This document shows, in pieces, positions 39,025 to 47,840 of a DNA stretch of 64,000 nucleotides. The notes below the pieces were generated by a model, which saw nothing but the letters and a program-made list of their open reading frames with translations, made no database searches and had not been told where the DNA came from. Source of the DNA: Stenotrophobium rhamnosiphilum (lineage in GTDB: Bacteria > Pseudomonadota > Gammaproteobacteria > Nevskiales > Nevskiaceae); assembly GCF_003052265.1 (NCBI RefSeq), contig NZ_QANS01000008.1, positions 95,641 through 159,640 of the forward strand. The letters are read 5' to 3'. Numbering within the stretch: position 1 is the first letter of the stretch; each line of letters begins with the position of its first letter. The position numbers were made by a program, and so were the translations under genes.

Positions 39025-39609
39025 TTAGAATTCGTACGTAATTGCACCATTCGTCTCTGAGATCATTTTGTTTGCAAACAGAATGTCGATGATGCGATCA
39101 ACTTCAGCTTGCTGGAGTTTCTTCTGAAAAATAGATGAGATGTGCTGAGACAAGGTCTTCCGCTTACGCGGTCTAGACTTCTTGTCTGATTTACTGAGCA
39201 CTTCAATCACTCGCTTGTAGTTTGGCTCTTCAGGCTGCGTAGTCGTCTTAGGGTCAAGCTCAAGCAAACTATTGAGCCGCCGACACTTAAGTCCGCTCTT
39301 AATGAGATGCCGAAGCAGCGGATCAAAGCCTTTATCTTTCGATAAAACGATGCACTGTAAATGAGGTGATTTTTCGAGAGCACGACCAAGTTGACAAGCG
39401 ATGAAGAAATCCAAAGCATTACTGCCATGAGCATCTACGCGTTGCCATTCAATACGGCTGCCCAGCTTTTGTGCGGTAGTCACGAGTTCGATCGGGATGC
39501 TTTTCTGGGAAGCACCGACAAAAATGATGATCTCGAAGGTGTCGTCGAGTCGAGCTAAATCAACTTGCTGAACATTCTCGAAATCAACGAGGAGTAGTTT
39601 TGGGTTCAT
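39025..39609 (-). CDS. PIN/NYN-like nuclease-fold protein
   Basis: A 194-residue protein with a PIN-like fold: LLLVDFENVQ (first acidic residue, about position 8), SNALDFFIACQLGRAL (second) and VLSKDKGFDPLLRHL (third). This resembles the LabA/PIN_7-type RNase group. After a Lys/Arg-rich linker (about 135-155) the C terminus is a small helical domain (QQAEVDRIIDILFANKMI). ATG 39609 is the domain-consistent start. It is convergent with jetD across 60 bp and may be a defence-island passenger RNase. Confidence 0.72.
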   Translation of the reverse strand: MNPKLLLVDFENVQQVDLARLDDTFEIIIFVGASQKSIPIELVTTAQKLGSRIEWQRVDAHGSNALDFFIACQLGRALEKSPHLQCIVLSKDKGFDPLLRHLIKSGLKCRRLNSLLELDPKTTTQPEEPNYKRVIEVLSKSDKKSRPRKRKTLSQHISSIFQKKLQQAEVDRIIDILFANKMISETNGAITYEF

Positions 39610-39818
39610 CTGCGTCAGGCCCCGAGGCAAAATTTATGCGTTTAGCTTGAGGGCCAGAGTGTTACAGAGACCTTTGACTCATCGCAAATATCTGCTTCGG
39701 GCTCTCTCGCTCTGCTCTACCCATGACAAGGGGGAAATTGTCGTCGTTTTCATCTACCTCTTTCAGCAGTCCGTTTTGTGCCAGAAGCGGACGTTCAATT
39801 TCAGAGTGCCCGTGCCAC

Positions 39819-40061
39819 TCATAGATCTCTGTAAAGACTTTTCTCGTTCTCTATTTTCTTCAGTTCTGCATAGCGCGAAATGCTGTGTAAGCCCTTAGAA
39901 AACCCTATAACTGCCAATCCGATTGTCGTTGCGACTTGTCCATTGGTGGTCGATGCTCCCAAGTGGCTCAATCCAACGTATGCCAGAACGAAAGAGGCAA
40001 CAATGTAGACAGCCGCGCCCCAAAGGTGCACGCGCGCTGGCATTGGATCACTTTTTTTCAC
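39819..40061 (-). CDS. Small membrane protein, 80 aa
   Basis: I do not recognise this protein. Two hydrophobic helices are visible (WGAAVYIVASFVLAYVGLS and VATTIGLAVIGFSK), with a charged C terminus. It lies 15 bp downstream of another small membrane protein on the same strand, so they probably form a two-gene unit. Coding status rests on the coherent membrane topology and the spacing. Confidence 0.5.
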   Translation of the reverse strand: MKKSDPMPARVHLWGAAVYIVASFVLAYVGLSHLGASTTNGQVATTIGLAVIGFSKGLHSISRYAELKKIENEKSLYRDL

Positions 40062-40076
40062 TGACGTTAGCTTTGC

Positions 40077-40316
40077 TCACAAGAATAGTTGTGCCATTAA
40101 GAAAGCTGCAATGACAAACGAGATGTACCCGACAGCCGTGTAAAGGAAAATGCACCACCAAAATGCTGCTGGCTGCTGACTGCGCTCGAAGTTGTTTGGC
40201 CACTGAAGGATAAAGTTGCCCACACCGCTTTTTCGGGCACGACTAACGTCTTTGAGACAACGAAGGCCAAGTACTATTAGAACAAGCGATGCAGCTAATG
40301 CAGCGAGCAGGTTCAT
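40077..40316 (-). CDS. Small membrane protein, 79 aa
   Basis: A 79-residue protein with two hydrophobic helices (LLAALAASLVLIVLGLRCL and FLYTAVGYISFVIAAFLMAQLF) separated by a polar loop with NNFERSQQPAAFW. Family not recognised. It lies 10 bp downstream of the S9 peptidase gene on the same strand and upstream of the 80-residue membrane protein, so all three may share a transcript. Confidence 0.5.
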   Translation of the reverse strand: MNLLAALAASLVLIVLGLRCLKDVSRARKSGVGNFILQWPNNFERSQQPAAFWWCIFLYTAVGYISFVIAAFLMAQLFL

Positions 40317-40326
40317 TGCTGTTACA

Positions 40327-42276
40327 TCAATCCGGTGGATTGAAGCGTTTCACGAAATCCACAGCTGCTTTGAGCATGGTGATGCGAGTCTCCTCACGGG
40401 AAAGGTGATGATCCTCCCCCTTCATCACCACGAATTCGAACTGTTTGTTGGCACTCTTCAACGCAGACGCCATTGTTTGGCTTTGCGAGATGGGAACGAC
40501 CGTGTCGTCCTTGCCGTGAATCAGAAGTATCGGCGCGTCCGCTTGTTTCGCGAAGGTTGCAGGCGAAATGACGCGCAACACATCATCGCCTTCTTTGTCG
40601 GCACCGGTGGCTGCACGCAGATATCGTATAGCGCTGCTACGCACCCCGCGATCAAGCGAGTCGTAGCGAAACATTGCTGGCATGTCGGAAACACCCGCCA
40701 CCGATACGGCGCAGCGATAGATGCCTTTCTGTAGCGTGACACCCGCCAGTGCGGCGTAGCCTCCGTAACTGCCACCGACAATGCACACGCGTCGAGGGTC
40801 GATGATGCCCTGAAGGGCAAGCGGTGCGATACCAGCGGAGATGTCACTCAACATCTTTCCACCCCACTGGCCGAAGCCTGCCTGCCTGAATGCCCGGTCG
40901 TAACCTGATGATCCACGATAGTTGGGCTGCAACACAGCGTACCCGGCGGACGCGAAGGCTTGCGCTTGCCAATCAAAACCAACCCGATCACGGATACCGA
41001 TTGGACCACCATGCGGCATAACCACCAGCGGCAACTTCTTCAGCACGCGTCCTGGCGGTAAGGTCAGGATGCCTTCAATCGGCGTGCCATCGGCTGCAGA
41101 GTAGTTCACAGTTCGGACTGGACCGACATCCTTGCGACGAATTTCTGGATACGGATGGCCGATCTCGCGCGCCTTACCTGTGGCGATATCGACCATCCAG
41201 TAAGTACCTGAATCGTCCGCACCCTCTGTCAGCACGATGAGCCGATCTAGGTTGCTGCTATAGGACTCTAGTCGTATTTGGTACGCCGGGAATGCCTTGC
41301 GCGCACCGTTGTAACGCGCCTGTAGCTTGGCGTCGAAGAAATGGGCGCCCGGCTCTTGCTCGGTGATCGCGCCAATCAGCAGGCCGGACATGGGATCAAA
41401 CAAAAATCTGTTGGTGGAGAAAGAGTCGAAAAGCGGCTCCTGCTTGCCGTCGGCGATCGACACTTCCAACGCGACATCCTCGACCCCGGAGTTGTCCACG
41501 ACCAGCACGGTTCCAACCGAGCGCCCCTGACCGACGAGGTCAATGTCATCAGTTGGAGAGATTCTGCTAAGTAGCAGTTTGTCGCGGTTCTTGCCAGCGT
41601 AAAGTCGCCACTCACCGCTTGTCTCGTAGTACTCGGAATGGGCGACTACGCTACCGTCAGCGGCCACGACCCATTGATGGTCGTGTTCTCCACCTTTGGC
41701 CAATATTCCGGGTTTGCCGGAGTCGAGATCTACGCGATAGAGATCCCGGTAGCCGCGTTCGAAGAAATAATCGCCGGTTAAGCTATTGCGGCTAAATGTG
41801 ATTCCGCCGAAGTAACCGTAAACGCTCCCCTCCGACCGCGCTGCACCGAAGTAGCCGAATACGGCGCGCGCAACGCTGCGCGACTTATCAAAGATCGCGG
41901 AGGACGCATGATGATCAGGGCGAATGTTGATCACCGTAGCGAGCTCGTAGGCGCGGACAAAGTCCAGTGGCTGTTTATACGTTGAACTGGTGGTGGCTAG
42001 AACATGGTTTTCATCGGCCCATTGAATGTCACGCAGCTTAGTGTCGCCAACCTTCGTCACATAGATCGCTTTGTCATCGGTCCCGACGACCGCTAGCGTG
42101 CGGCTTTCGCCGAGCACCGCTACAAAGGTGTAGCGCTCGCCCGACGGCGATAGACGCATCAGATCGACTGACGGCAGATGCCCATAGGCTTCGATTGGCG
42201 GTGCGGCATAAGCGGAGCAGAACAACCCGCAACAAGAAAACAAGATGGCGATCGAAGTCACGGTTGATCTGTTCAT
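40327..42276 (-). CDS. Secreted S9 family prolyl oligopeptidase-like peptidase
   Basis: A 649-residue protein with a signal peptide ending near AYA (residue 24), a beta-propeller-like N-terminal part and a C-terminal alpha/beta hydrolase domain. The catalytic Ser is in GGSYGGYA (about 503), Asp in IHGKDDTVVP (about 592) and His in GEDHHLSRE (about 623). The family cleaves peptides after Pro or releases dipeptides in the periplasm. It lies inside the accessory region, but nothing ties it to defence. Confidence 0.88.
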   Translation of the reverse strand: MNRSTVTSIAILFSCCGLFCSAYAAPPIEAYGHLPSVDLMRLSPSGERYTFVAVLGESRTLAVVGTDDKAIYVTKVGDTKLRDIQWADENHVLATTSSTYKQPLDFVRAYELATVINIRPDHHASSAIFDKSRSVARAVFGYFGAARSEGSVYGYFGGITFSRNSLTGDYFFERGYRDLYRVDLDSGKPGILAKGGEHDHQWVVAADGSVVAHSEYYETSGEWRLYAGKNRDKLLLSRISPTDDIDLVGQGRSVGTVLVVDNSGVEDVALEVSIADGKQEPLFDSFSTNRFLFDPMSGLLIGAITEQEPGAHFFDAKLQARYNGARKAFPAYQIRLESYSSNLDRLIVLTEGADDSGTYWMVDIATGKAREIGHPYPEIRRKDVGPVRTVNYSAADGTPIEGILTLPPGRVLKKLPLVVMPHGGPIGIRDRVGFDWQAQAFASAGYAVLQPNYRGSSGYDRAFRQAGFGQWGGKMLSDISAGIAPLALQGIIDPRRVCIVGGSYGGYAALAGVTLQKGIYRCAVSVAGVSDMPAMFRYDSLDRGVRSSAIRYLRAATGADKEGDDVLRVISPATFAKQADAPILLIHGKDDTVVPISQSQTMASALKSANKQFEFVVMKGEDHHLSREETRITMLKAAVDFVKRFNPPD

Positions 42277-42762
42277 TGCTGTCTCTCAACGTGAATGGAT
42301 CAGAGTGCTCACTGAATGGCGAACCAACGGGTGAGCCGAATCTTACTGAGGCATCAAGATATTGTGTTCTTTGTTGATGATCAATCGATCTTGAATGCAG
42401 ATGCCAGAGTGTGGTCAGTTCGGAGTGATCGCCTTTAGCAATTGCAAATGTCCGCTATGCAAAACATGTAGCAGAAGATCAATTGCACGACCCATGAACG
42501 TGATCATCTAGCGCTCTCCAGATTCTTTCTTAATTTTCCCAGCCCCAAAACTTGGTCAACGTTGCTTCGCTCTATGTGCGGGACTGAAAAAGCAATTAGG
42601 AAAAAATAGGCGATTCATTTGTCCCGCACATAATTTTCATGCAAAACCTTCTTATCGTTAATTTTTACGCATCCGTTTTTTTACTGAAGCATCAAGACGG
42701 GTACTCATCATCTGAATTACGCCGCGCCGCAGCGCGACTCACTTGAATCAAGGCCATTCACT
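42277..42762. other. Intergenic region with long inverted repeat
   Basis: No gene of convincing size is seen. The notable structure is the inverted repeat at 42573-42632 described separately. The remainder is AT-rich and presumably includes the promoter of the S9 peptidase near 42290-42380. Confidence 0.4.
42573..42632. repeat. 60-bp inverted repeat with 12-bp perfect arms
   Basis: Arms TATGTGCGGGAC (42573-42584) and GTCCCGCACATA (42621-42632) flank a 36-bp AT-rich centre, and inner TGAA/TTCA can extend the pairing. It could be a long-loop RNA hairpin or a tiny non-autonomous element. No reverse transcriptase is nearby to suggest a retron. Confidence 0.55.
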
Positions 42763-42981
42763 CTAGCTAGTGTGACAAGCGTAGCAACAGTAGTAACAAC
42801 CATTGATTCTGTGGCTCGGCCATTGTTGCTTGGCATTTGAAACTGCCTCATGACATGCGCTGTAAACTCCAAGATTTATTTGGCTTTCTGCTGACGGCAT
42901 GAAGGAGCACCCCGTTGATACATTGTGAACTTCATGGTCACCGTTGGGCTGAGCGTTGCGGTTAATAATAAATCCAGGCAT
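42763..42981 (-). CDS. Small Cys-rich protein coupled to PLD-like gene
   Basis: A 72-residue protein with a Gly-Cys-Tyr-Tyr-Cys-Cys cluster followed by ACHTS at the C terminus, plus Cys at GCSF and ACHEA in the middle, so six cysteines that could bind metal or form disulphides. The ATG has AGAGGA upstream at correct spacing, which with the Cys conservation pattern argues for a real gene. It lies 26 bp downstream of the phospholipase-D-like gene on the same strand. I have a memory of similar short proteins ending in GCYYC...CHT but cannot name a family or function. Confidence 0.65.
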   Translation of the reverse strand: MPGFIINRNAQPNGDHEVHNVSTGCSFMPSAESQINLGVYSACHEAVSNAKQQWPSHRINGCYYCCYACHTS

Positions 42982-43007
42982 TACACTTTCCTCTATTGTT
43001 AGCTTTG

Positions 43008-44774
43008 TTAGGTTGAGAACAACAGCCGATCTCGTTTTGCCTGCGATTTGACGCCTTTCTTCGGATAGAAGCGGTCGAACCAGTTGTGATCAGAACCGCT
43101 AATTGCAGCTGGCTTTTGCAACGTCATTGCAGCAGGCTTCTTGGCGCCCTTGAGCTTCTCGCCTTTGGAACCAAACGCATCTCGCATCTTGTTGCGAAAA
43201 TGCAGGTGATCAAAGACACGCACTGCCTCAATCGCATAAGCCGTGGCAATACGTTGGTCGCCAATCATGATCAGATGATCACCATTACCGGACTCTCCGC
43301 TTGGTGAGAAATTACTTGAGCCTGTGAATACCTTTGCCGAAGGCAGCGAAAAATCCGTAACAACAAACTTGTGATGGATGTTGCGCCCTTTCCCACCCGA
43401 CCATTCGGATTTGAATGGCTCAGGGGACTTACTAGCTAGATACGCGAAGTCCACAACGCCGCGAGTTCCATCGGGCTTGAGAAGCTCAAGGTTTCGCTTT
43501 GCGTCTACAGTGCCGTAGCTAAAGACCGGCCGCTGAGCCAGTCGATCAAATGCTTCACGCGTTGCGCCCTTGGTTGTTTGACCAAGGAAAGCCACCGAAT
43601 AAAAGACCGATGAAGTTGCCTGATCCACCGCAGCGGCGATTGGATTCAGCGATAGATCGGTATCTGTATGCGGTGAGAAGCAAATCTTGACCAAGGGATT
43701 CTTGGCATGGCCAACATGCCATTTCTTTGTGAAGTCGTCTTTGCGTAAGCTCGATGGATCTAGAAACGAGATATCGAACATATCGCCGAAGAGCTTGGCG
43801 ACTGATGGGGCGTCAAACACCAACATGTTGTTGGCCTGGATGTAGAGGCCGCGATAGGTGAAATTTGTTGAGCCACACAAAACTCTCTGCGGTTCACCGG
43901 TTTTCTTATTGCGGCTGATGAACACCTTATTGTGTTGAAGACCGCTGAAGTGCGTACGCACAATCTCCGCGCCCTTAGCCTTGAGTCGTTTAGCCGACAC
44001 CGATTCAGCGCTAGCCGGTGAATTGTGCGGCGTATCATCGCTGCTCGATGAATCGTCAATAATGATCCGCAGGCGACTGCCAAATTTCTCCAGCGCTTCA
44101 ACAATGCTGCGCTCATTGAGATCGTAGGCCATCACATCGAGTACGAGCGTCTTGTCCCGATAGGTCTTGTCCAGAAAATCGAATAGTAGATCGCGTGCTT
44201 CAAACCCGAGCCATTCGTAGACACTTTGCCCGCGCTCGTTCTTCAATTTTGATTTATTGAACTTCAGTCCGTCCTTCGACAATGCCGGAATGATGTCTTC
44301 GCCATCGCCGAACTGCTCTCTAAATGCCTGCGACGATGCAAAGTTGCGAGTAAAGCCAACATCGACCAAACCTTTATAAGTAACAGCACTCTGCTCGATG
44401 CCTAGGATGAGCGATGTTCCGGCAATCACCTTGCCGTTGATTTTCATATGCCGCTTGCTAACGCGGTAGGTATACGTGCCATCTTTGGGATCAGGCGGGA
44501 AGTGCACCCACCGAAATTTTTGATAGGGGTTCAGTCGCGAGTCGAACAAGCGATCGCCTGTGACTTCACTACCTGCACCTTTGGGATATTCGAAGGCGAG
44601 TCGATTGAGCAGGGGCTCGAAATCTTTAGCGTCAGGCGCTTTTACCTCGATGGAAAAACCAACCAGATCGGGTTCAGGATCTTCAACATCAAACCCAATG
44701 AGGCTCATGCGTTCTCCACGCCATAACTTGCACGCGAATCCCTCTTTCTCCTTGCGGAACTGGAAGTCACTCAT
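43008..44774 (-). CDS. Phospholipase-D-like protein with two HKD motifs
   Basis: A 588-residue protein with two PLD catalytic repeats: HNKVFIS...GSTNFT (about residues 280-305) and HHKFVVTD...GSSNFS (about 470-492). Two HxK motifs in one chain form one active site that attacks phosphodiester bonds of lipid or nucleic acid. No signal peptide is present, so it acts in the cytoplasm, which favours a nuclease or defence role. The N-terminal 180 residues form a separate beta-rich region. The ATG follows GGGGG. It shares an operon with the small Cys-rich protein. Confidence 0.8.
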   Translation of the reverse strand: MSDFQFRKEKEGFACKLWRGERMSLIGFDVEDPEPDLVGFSIEVKAPDAKDFEPLLNRLAFEYPKGAGSEVTGDRLFDSRLNPYQKFRWVHFPPDPKDGTYTYRVSKRHMKINGKVIAGTSLILGIEQSAVTYKGLVDVGFTRNFASSQAFREQFGDGEDIIPALSKDGLKFNKSKLKNERGQSVYEWLGFEARDLLFDFLDKTYRDKTLVLDVMAYDLNERSIVEALEKFGSRLRIIIDDSSSSDDTPHNSPASAESVSAKRLKAKGAEIVRTHFSGLQHNKVFISRNKKTGEPQRVLCGSTNFTYRGLYIQANNMLVFDAPSVAKLFGDMFDISFLDPSSLRKDDFTKKWHVGHAKNPLVKICFSPHTDTDLSLNPIAAAVDQATSSVFYSVAFLGQTTKGATREAFDRLAQRPVFSYGTVDAKRNLELLKPDGTRGVVDFAYLASKSPEPFKSEWSGGKGRNIHHKFVVTDFSLPSAKVFTGSSNFSPSGESGNGDHLIMIGDQRIATAYAIEAVRVFDHLHFRNKMRDAFGSKGEKLKGAKKPAAMTLQKPAAISGSDHNWFDRFYPKKGVKSQAKRDRLLFST

Positions 44775-45412
44775 GACTCACCCCCATCTTGAGTTATGCA
44801 TGCTTTTCTGTCCGCTAACAATTTCATTGTTATCGAACAGCTGATAGCTATAACAATTTCGCTAGAGGTCTCCAGCAAAACTTTACTCTCTAGACTGAAT
44901 TCCCCAACGCTATTTTCTGTATAAAGCTAAATTTTCAGAGCTCAAGATTGATTACTCTCGCTGCACATCGGCAGCATCTCTAAATCTCTTTCAGCACTAG
45001 CCTTTTACGAAAATATTTTATTTCATCAATGACAGATACGAACAGATTATTAGTTAAATAGATATTAGACCAATGGCTATTCGACACTAGACCGATGGCC
45101 ATAAGTCTTGCTTATAAAAATTAATAGATTAGTGTCTATTGGGGATCTATTGCGCTGCCTTATACCCATTGAATGCCTACTGAATCAGGGCAATTCCAGT
45201 TGGCCGGCCTCAAGTGCCGGCACTTACAAGAATGGGGATCAGTCATTCAGCACTTAGATCTAGGGATGACTTGATCGATTGTTAGGCAATTCGTTTCTGA
45301 GCGCAGACAAAAAGAAAGTTCACATTCTTATTTGATAGAAGCCTCACATTTTCCTTTTGTCCGATTTACTAATGTGCCGCATTGGTTAAATACAACAACT
45401 AGGGGGTGTATC
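44775..45412. other. Long AT-rich intergenic region with operator-like repeats
   Basis: No gene seen in either strand. It separates the divergent PLD-like operon and the beta-lactamase-like gene. It contains the direct repeats at 45066-45103, a related inverted segment (TAGTGTCTATTGG, 45130-45142), and a perfect 14-bp palindrome AAGTGCCGGCACTT (45212-45225). Confidence 0.5.
45066..45103. promoter_or_regulatory. Two direct repeats 22 bp apart
   Basis: TAGACCAATGGCTATT (45066-45081) and TAGACCGATGGCCATA (45088-45103) match at 13 of 16 positions and start 22 bp apart, about two helical turns, on the same face of DNA. This spacing suits a regulator bound as tandem dimers. No cognate regulator is adjacent. 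Confidence 0.45.
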
Positions 45413-47314
45413 GTGCATAAGTCTCGTAGCGCCGTTGGCGCCTTAGCAGTATTTTTTCTTGTCCAGTCCACGCAGATCCACGCCGCGGATTCCTGGACTC
45501 AAGTCGGAACAACCGCACGGCCTACTTGGGTCGATTTAGGCGCCGAGCGACGACTACGCATGCTTAGCGGTATCGTCGCTGCGCAGCAGAATCTAAAAAC
45601 TTCTGCAGGCAATTATCTCGGCGCAAAAGGCCCCGCCATGACCGCAGGGCTAGTCCTCGAAGACGGACTTTTTTATAGCCAAGGATTTGGCTATGAAGAT
45701 GCAGCAAAAGTCTGCGCGCCCGATGAGCGCACGATTTACCGGCCTGGATCGCTGAGCAAAGTGATCACCGGCACTGGCTTGCTGACGCTGATCGATGACC
45801 CTGCAATGAAGATGTCACTTGAGGACTACGCAGATGACGACCGCTATTTGCCGGAACTGAAATTCGTATGCAAGTGGGGAGATACCACGTGCAAACGTGG
45901 CAAGCAGTCCACCGGGATCAAACTCAAGCATCTCGGATCGCACACCGCTGGTCTAGCCGACATCATGGATACGTACCACGCGGACGTTGAAACTTGGCTT
46001 ACTGATCTCAAAAAGAGTTACACGCTCTTCACTCCAGGGGACTACGCCTCCTACTCCGGAGTCGCGACCGAAGCAGAAGGATTGATTGCACAGCGTATCT
46101 CGGGCAAACCTTACGCAAAGTTCATCCAAGAAAATCTGTTTGCACCTCTTAAGATGACTGAGTCATCTATGGATACCGGAAAACTTCCCAAATACCGCGT
46201 CGCGCAACGTTGGCAGTTGAATGTAAAAGCAGCATCTTGGTCCTTCTCTAAGGCCGATGCGATGCCTGGCGGTGATGACCAGCCTATGCTTTGGCCCGCT
46301 GGCGGCTTTTCGACCAGCGTGCGCGACCTGTCCCGCTTCATGGCGATGTGGCTCTCAGCTAATCCGCCATATATAAATGGGCGCCAAATTCTCAAGCCCA
46401 CGACGATTCAAGCAGCCATCAATCCTCAGGTTTCTTCGCCAGGCACAGGTGCGGGCAATTGCGGTCAGGGAGGCACTGGAACCGGTGGTTTTTTCGATGC
46501 GAATAACTACTACTACTCGAATTGCGGAGCCGCGGATGGCTTTGGGGTTAACTGGTACCGAGGCAACCTACCGCGCATACGGCATAACGGGAGCATTGGA
46601 ACATCCGGATCAGACACCGTCCTTGATCAGCCAGCGAAGATTGGGGCAACCGCCTTGATCTCAACCAATCCCCTGCCGAATGTCGCGACAGCCACCTCGG
46701 CTCAGCCGCCGGGCCTTGATGGTGGATTCGTGGCGACAGTTACCGAGACGCTGCTCAATGATGGTAAGAATGCAGATAAAGCTCCCGATTGGATGGGCTC
46801 TCCGCTCGCGATTGCTGCCGCGCGTGTGCTCTATCTGTCAGGGAAGACTCCCAGCTCTCACGATACAAAATATTTCACGCCTTTCTTTCTCCGTTTCCGC
46901 AAGCTCACTACAAAAAACATCGCCGAGTTTGTGACGCAGTGGCAGAAGGAAAATGGGCTCTGTGAAACTTTTCGCGTATCCAATATTGCTAGCGCCACAC
47001 AGATGACAGTCCGGTTCTCATGTAAAAAATCTGAGTTGGCGCTTGTCTTGAATGTCGAAAGCAAAGCGCCGTACAGAATCTCATGGTCAACTGCACCAGA
47101 GAGCAAGTGTGACGCACCTAAGCACAGGACTAATCCCGGCTCGATCTGTCCACCAGCAGGGGAACCAAACAAGACCTTCGCCTGCAATTGCCCGAAGTCC
47201 ACGCAGCCAATTTGCACACTGCCCAAAATGTGCTTGTGGAGCTGCAGCCATTACCTGCCCGAGACAGACCATCACATCCCTACGCCGCAGCCCGGGGCAG
47301 TGCGGAATCGATAA
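45413..47314 (+). CDS. Secreted class-C beta-lactamase-like serine hydrolase
   Basis: A 633-residue protein from GTG 45413, which has AGGGGG six bases upstream and begins a good signal peptide (AVGALAVFFLVQSTQIHAA); the longer open frame upstream lacks these. The hydrolase shows the S-x-x-K motif (SLSK, about residue 112), Y-S-G (about 213) and HNG (about 391) in place of KTG, as in esterase/DD-peptidase relatives of AmpC. It has a Gly-rich insert with paired Cys (about 345-380) and a C-terminal extension containing at least eight Cys. The substrate is unknown; true beta-lactamase activity is not implied. Confidence 0.82.
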   Translation: MHKSRSAVGALAVFFLVQSTQIHAADSWTQVGTTARPTWVDLGAERRLRMLSGIVAAQQNLKTSAGNYLGAKGPAMTAGLVLEDGLFYSQGFGYEDAAKVCAPDERTIYRPGSLSKVITGTGLLTLIDDPAMKMSLEDYADDDRYLPELKFVCKWGDTTCKRGKQSTGIKLKHLGSHTAGLADIMDTYHADVETWLTDLKKSYTLFTPGDYASYSGVATEAEGLIAQRISGKPYAKFIQENLFAPLKMTESSMDTGKLPKYRVAQRWQLNVKAASWSFSKADAMPGGDDQPMLWPAGGFSTSVRDLSRFMAMWLSANPPYINGRQILKPTTIQAAINPQVSSPGTGAGNCGQGGTGTGGFFDANNYYYSNCGAADGFGVNWYRGNLPRIRHNGSIGTSGSDTVLDQPAKIGATALISTNPLPNVATATSAQPPGLDGGFVATVTETLLNDGKNADKAPDWMGSPLAIAAARVLYLSGKTPSSHDTKYFTPFFLRFRKLTTKNIAEFVTQWQKENGLCETFRVSNIASATQMTVRFSCKKSELALVLNVESKAPYRISWSTAPESKCDAPKHRTNPGSICPPAGEPNKTFACNCPKSTQPICTLPKMCLWSCSHYLPETDHHIPTPQPGAVRNR

Positions 47315-47369
47315 ATTTGGAGCCATCAATTTAACGGGATCGCACATTTCCAGATCACACATAAAAAGA

Positions 47370-47398
47370 AAGCCCGCAGCTGGGGAAGCTGCGGGCTT
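47370..47398. terminator. Intrinsic terminator, probably bidirectional
   Basis: Stem AGCCCGCAGCT/AGCTGCGGGCT with loop GGGGA, preceded by an A-rich run and followed by TTAT. It lies between the convergent serine hydrolase and the Rhs1 immunity gene and can serve both. Confidence 0.78.
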
Positions 47399-47410
47399 AT
47401 CAAAGATCGA

Positions 47411-47481
47411 AAGTCGGGGAAACTTTCTGGAGATCAGGGAGAGGATCTCGTGAAACCTAATCTATAGATTCAACCTGACTG
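47411..47481. repeat. Direct repeat flanking the Rhs block, left copy
   Basis: About 70 bp that recur at 57770-57839 at roughly 90 percent identity. Shared blocks include TTCTGGAGATCAGGGAG, ATCTCGTGAAA and AGATTCAACCTGACTG. It lies just after the terminator, 28 bp beyond the immunity gene end. Confidence 0.8.
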
Positions 47482-47509
47482 TTAACTGAACGCCATGCTC
47501 TCAATCACG

Positions 47510-47839
47510 CTATCCCACCGAATGCCTTTCGATACAGCGTCGCACGAGTGAATCCAGTCCGCATTCAGAATCCTGCGCTGATATCTCACCAAGCGCGATC
47601 AAGTGATTTCGTAAAAGCTTCTCCAGATCGCTCGCATGCGAAGAATCAGGTTTCAGCGTAACGCTCGCGTTTTCGGCTCCTATTTCTGCCGAAAGTTGAA
47701 CACCCAAGGCATCAAATATGACGCCTCTTTTTTCAATAACCCACCATGGTTCTAAAAAGCGCTGAGCCTCTTCAACGCACTTAAAAAGCAAGACGTCCAA
47801 GTCTTCAATAACAAATATCGGCGGTTGCGGAGTAAGCAT
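47510..47839 (-). CDS. Candidate immunity protein for Rhs1
   Basis: A 109-residue acidic protein with no signal peptide (starts MLTPQPPIFVIEDLDVLLF). Its ATG follows the Rhs1 stop with one base between, so translation is coupled, which is the classic position of an immunity gene that protects against the toxin tip. Family not recognised. The longer open frame reaching into Rhs1 is rejected because of the coupling and the lack of a better start. Confidence 0.68.
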   Translation of the reverse strand: MLTPQPPIFVIEDLDVLLFKCVEEAQRFLEPWWVIEKRGVIFDALGVQLSAEIGAENASVTLKPDSSHASDLEKLLRNHLIALGEISAQDSECGLDSLVRRCIERHSVG

Positions 47840-47840
47840 T

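Noticed and set aside
42573..42632. Retron-type non-coding RNA
   Set aside because: The inverted repeat suggested it, but no reverse transcriptase gene is present in the window.
45413..47314. Antibiotic-resistance beta-lactamase
   Set aside because: The SxxK and YSG motifs fit, but HNG replaces KTG and there are long Cys-rich additions; a peptidase or esterase role is as likely.
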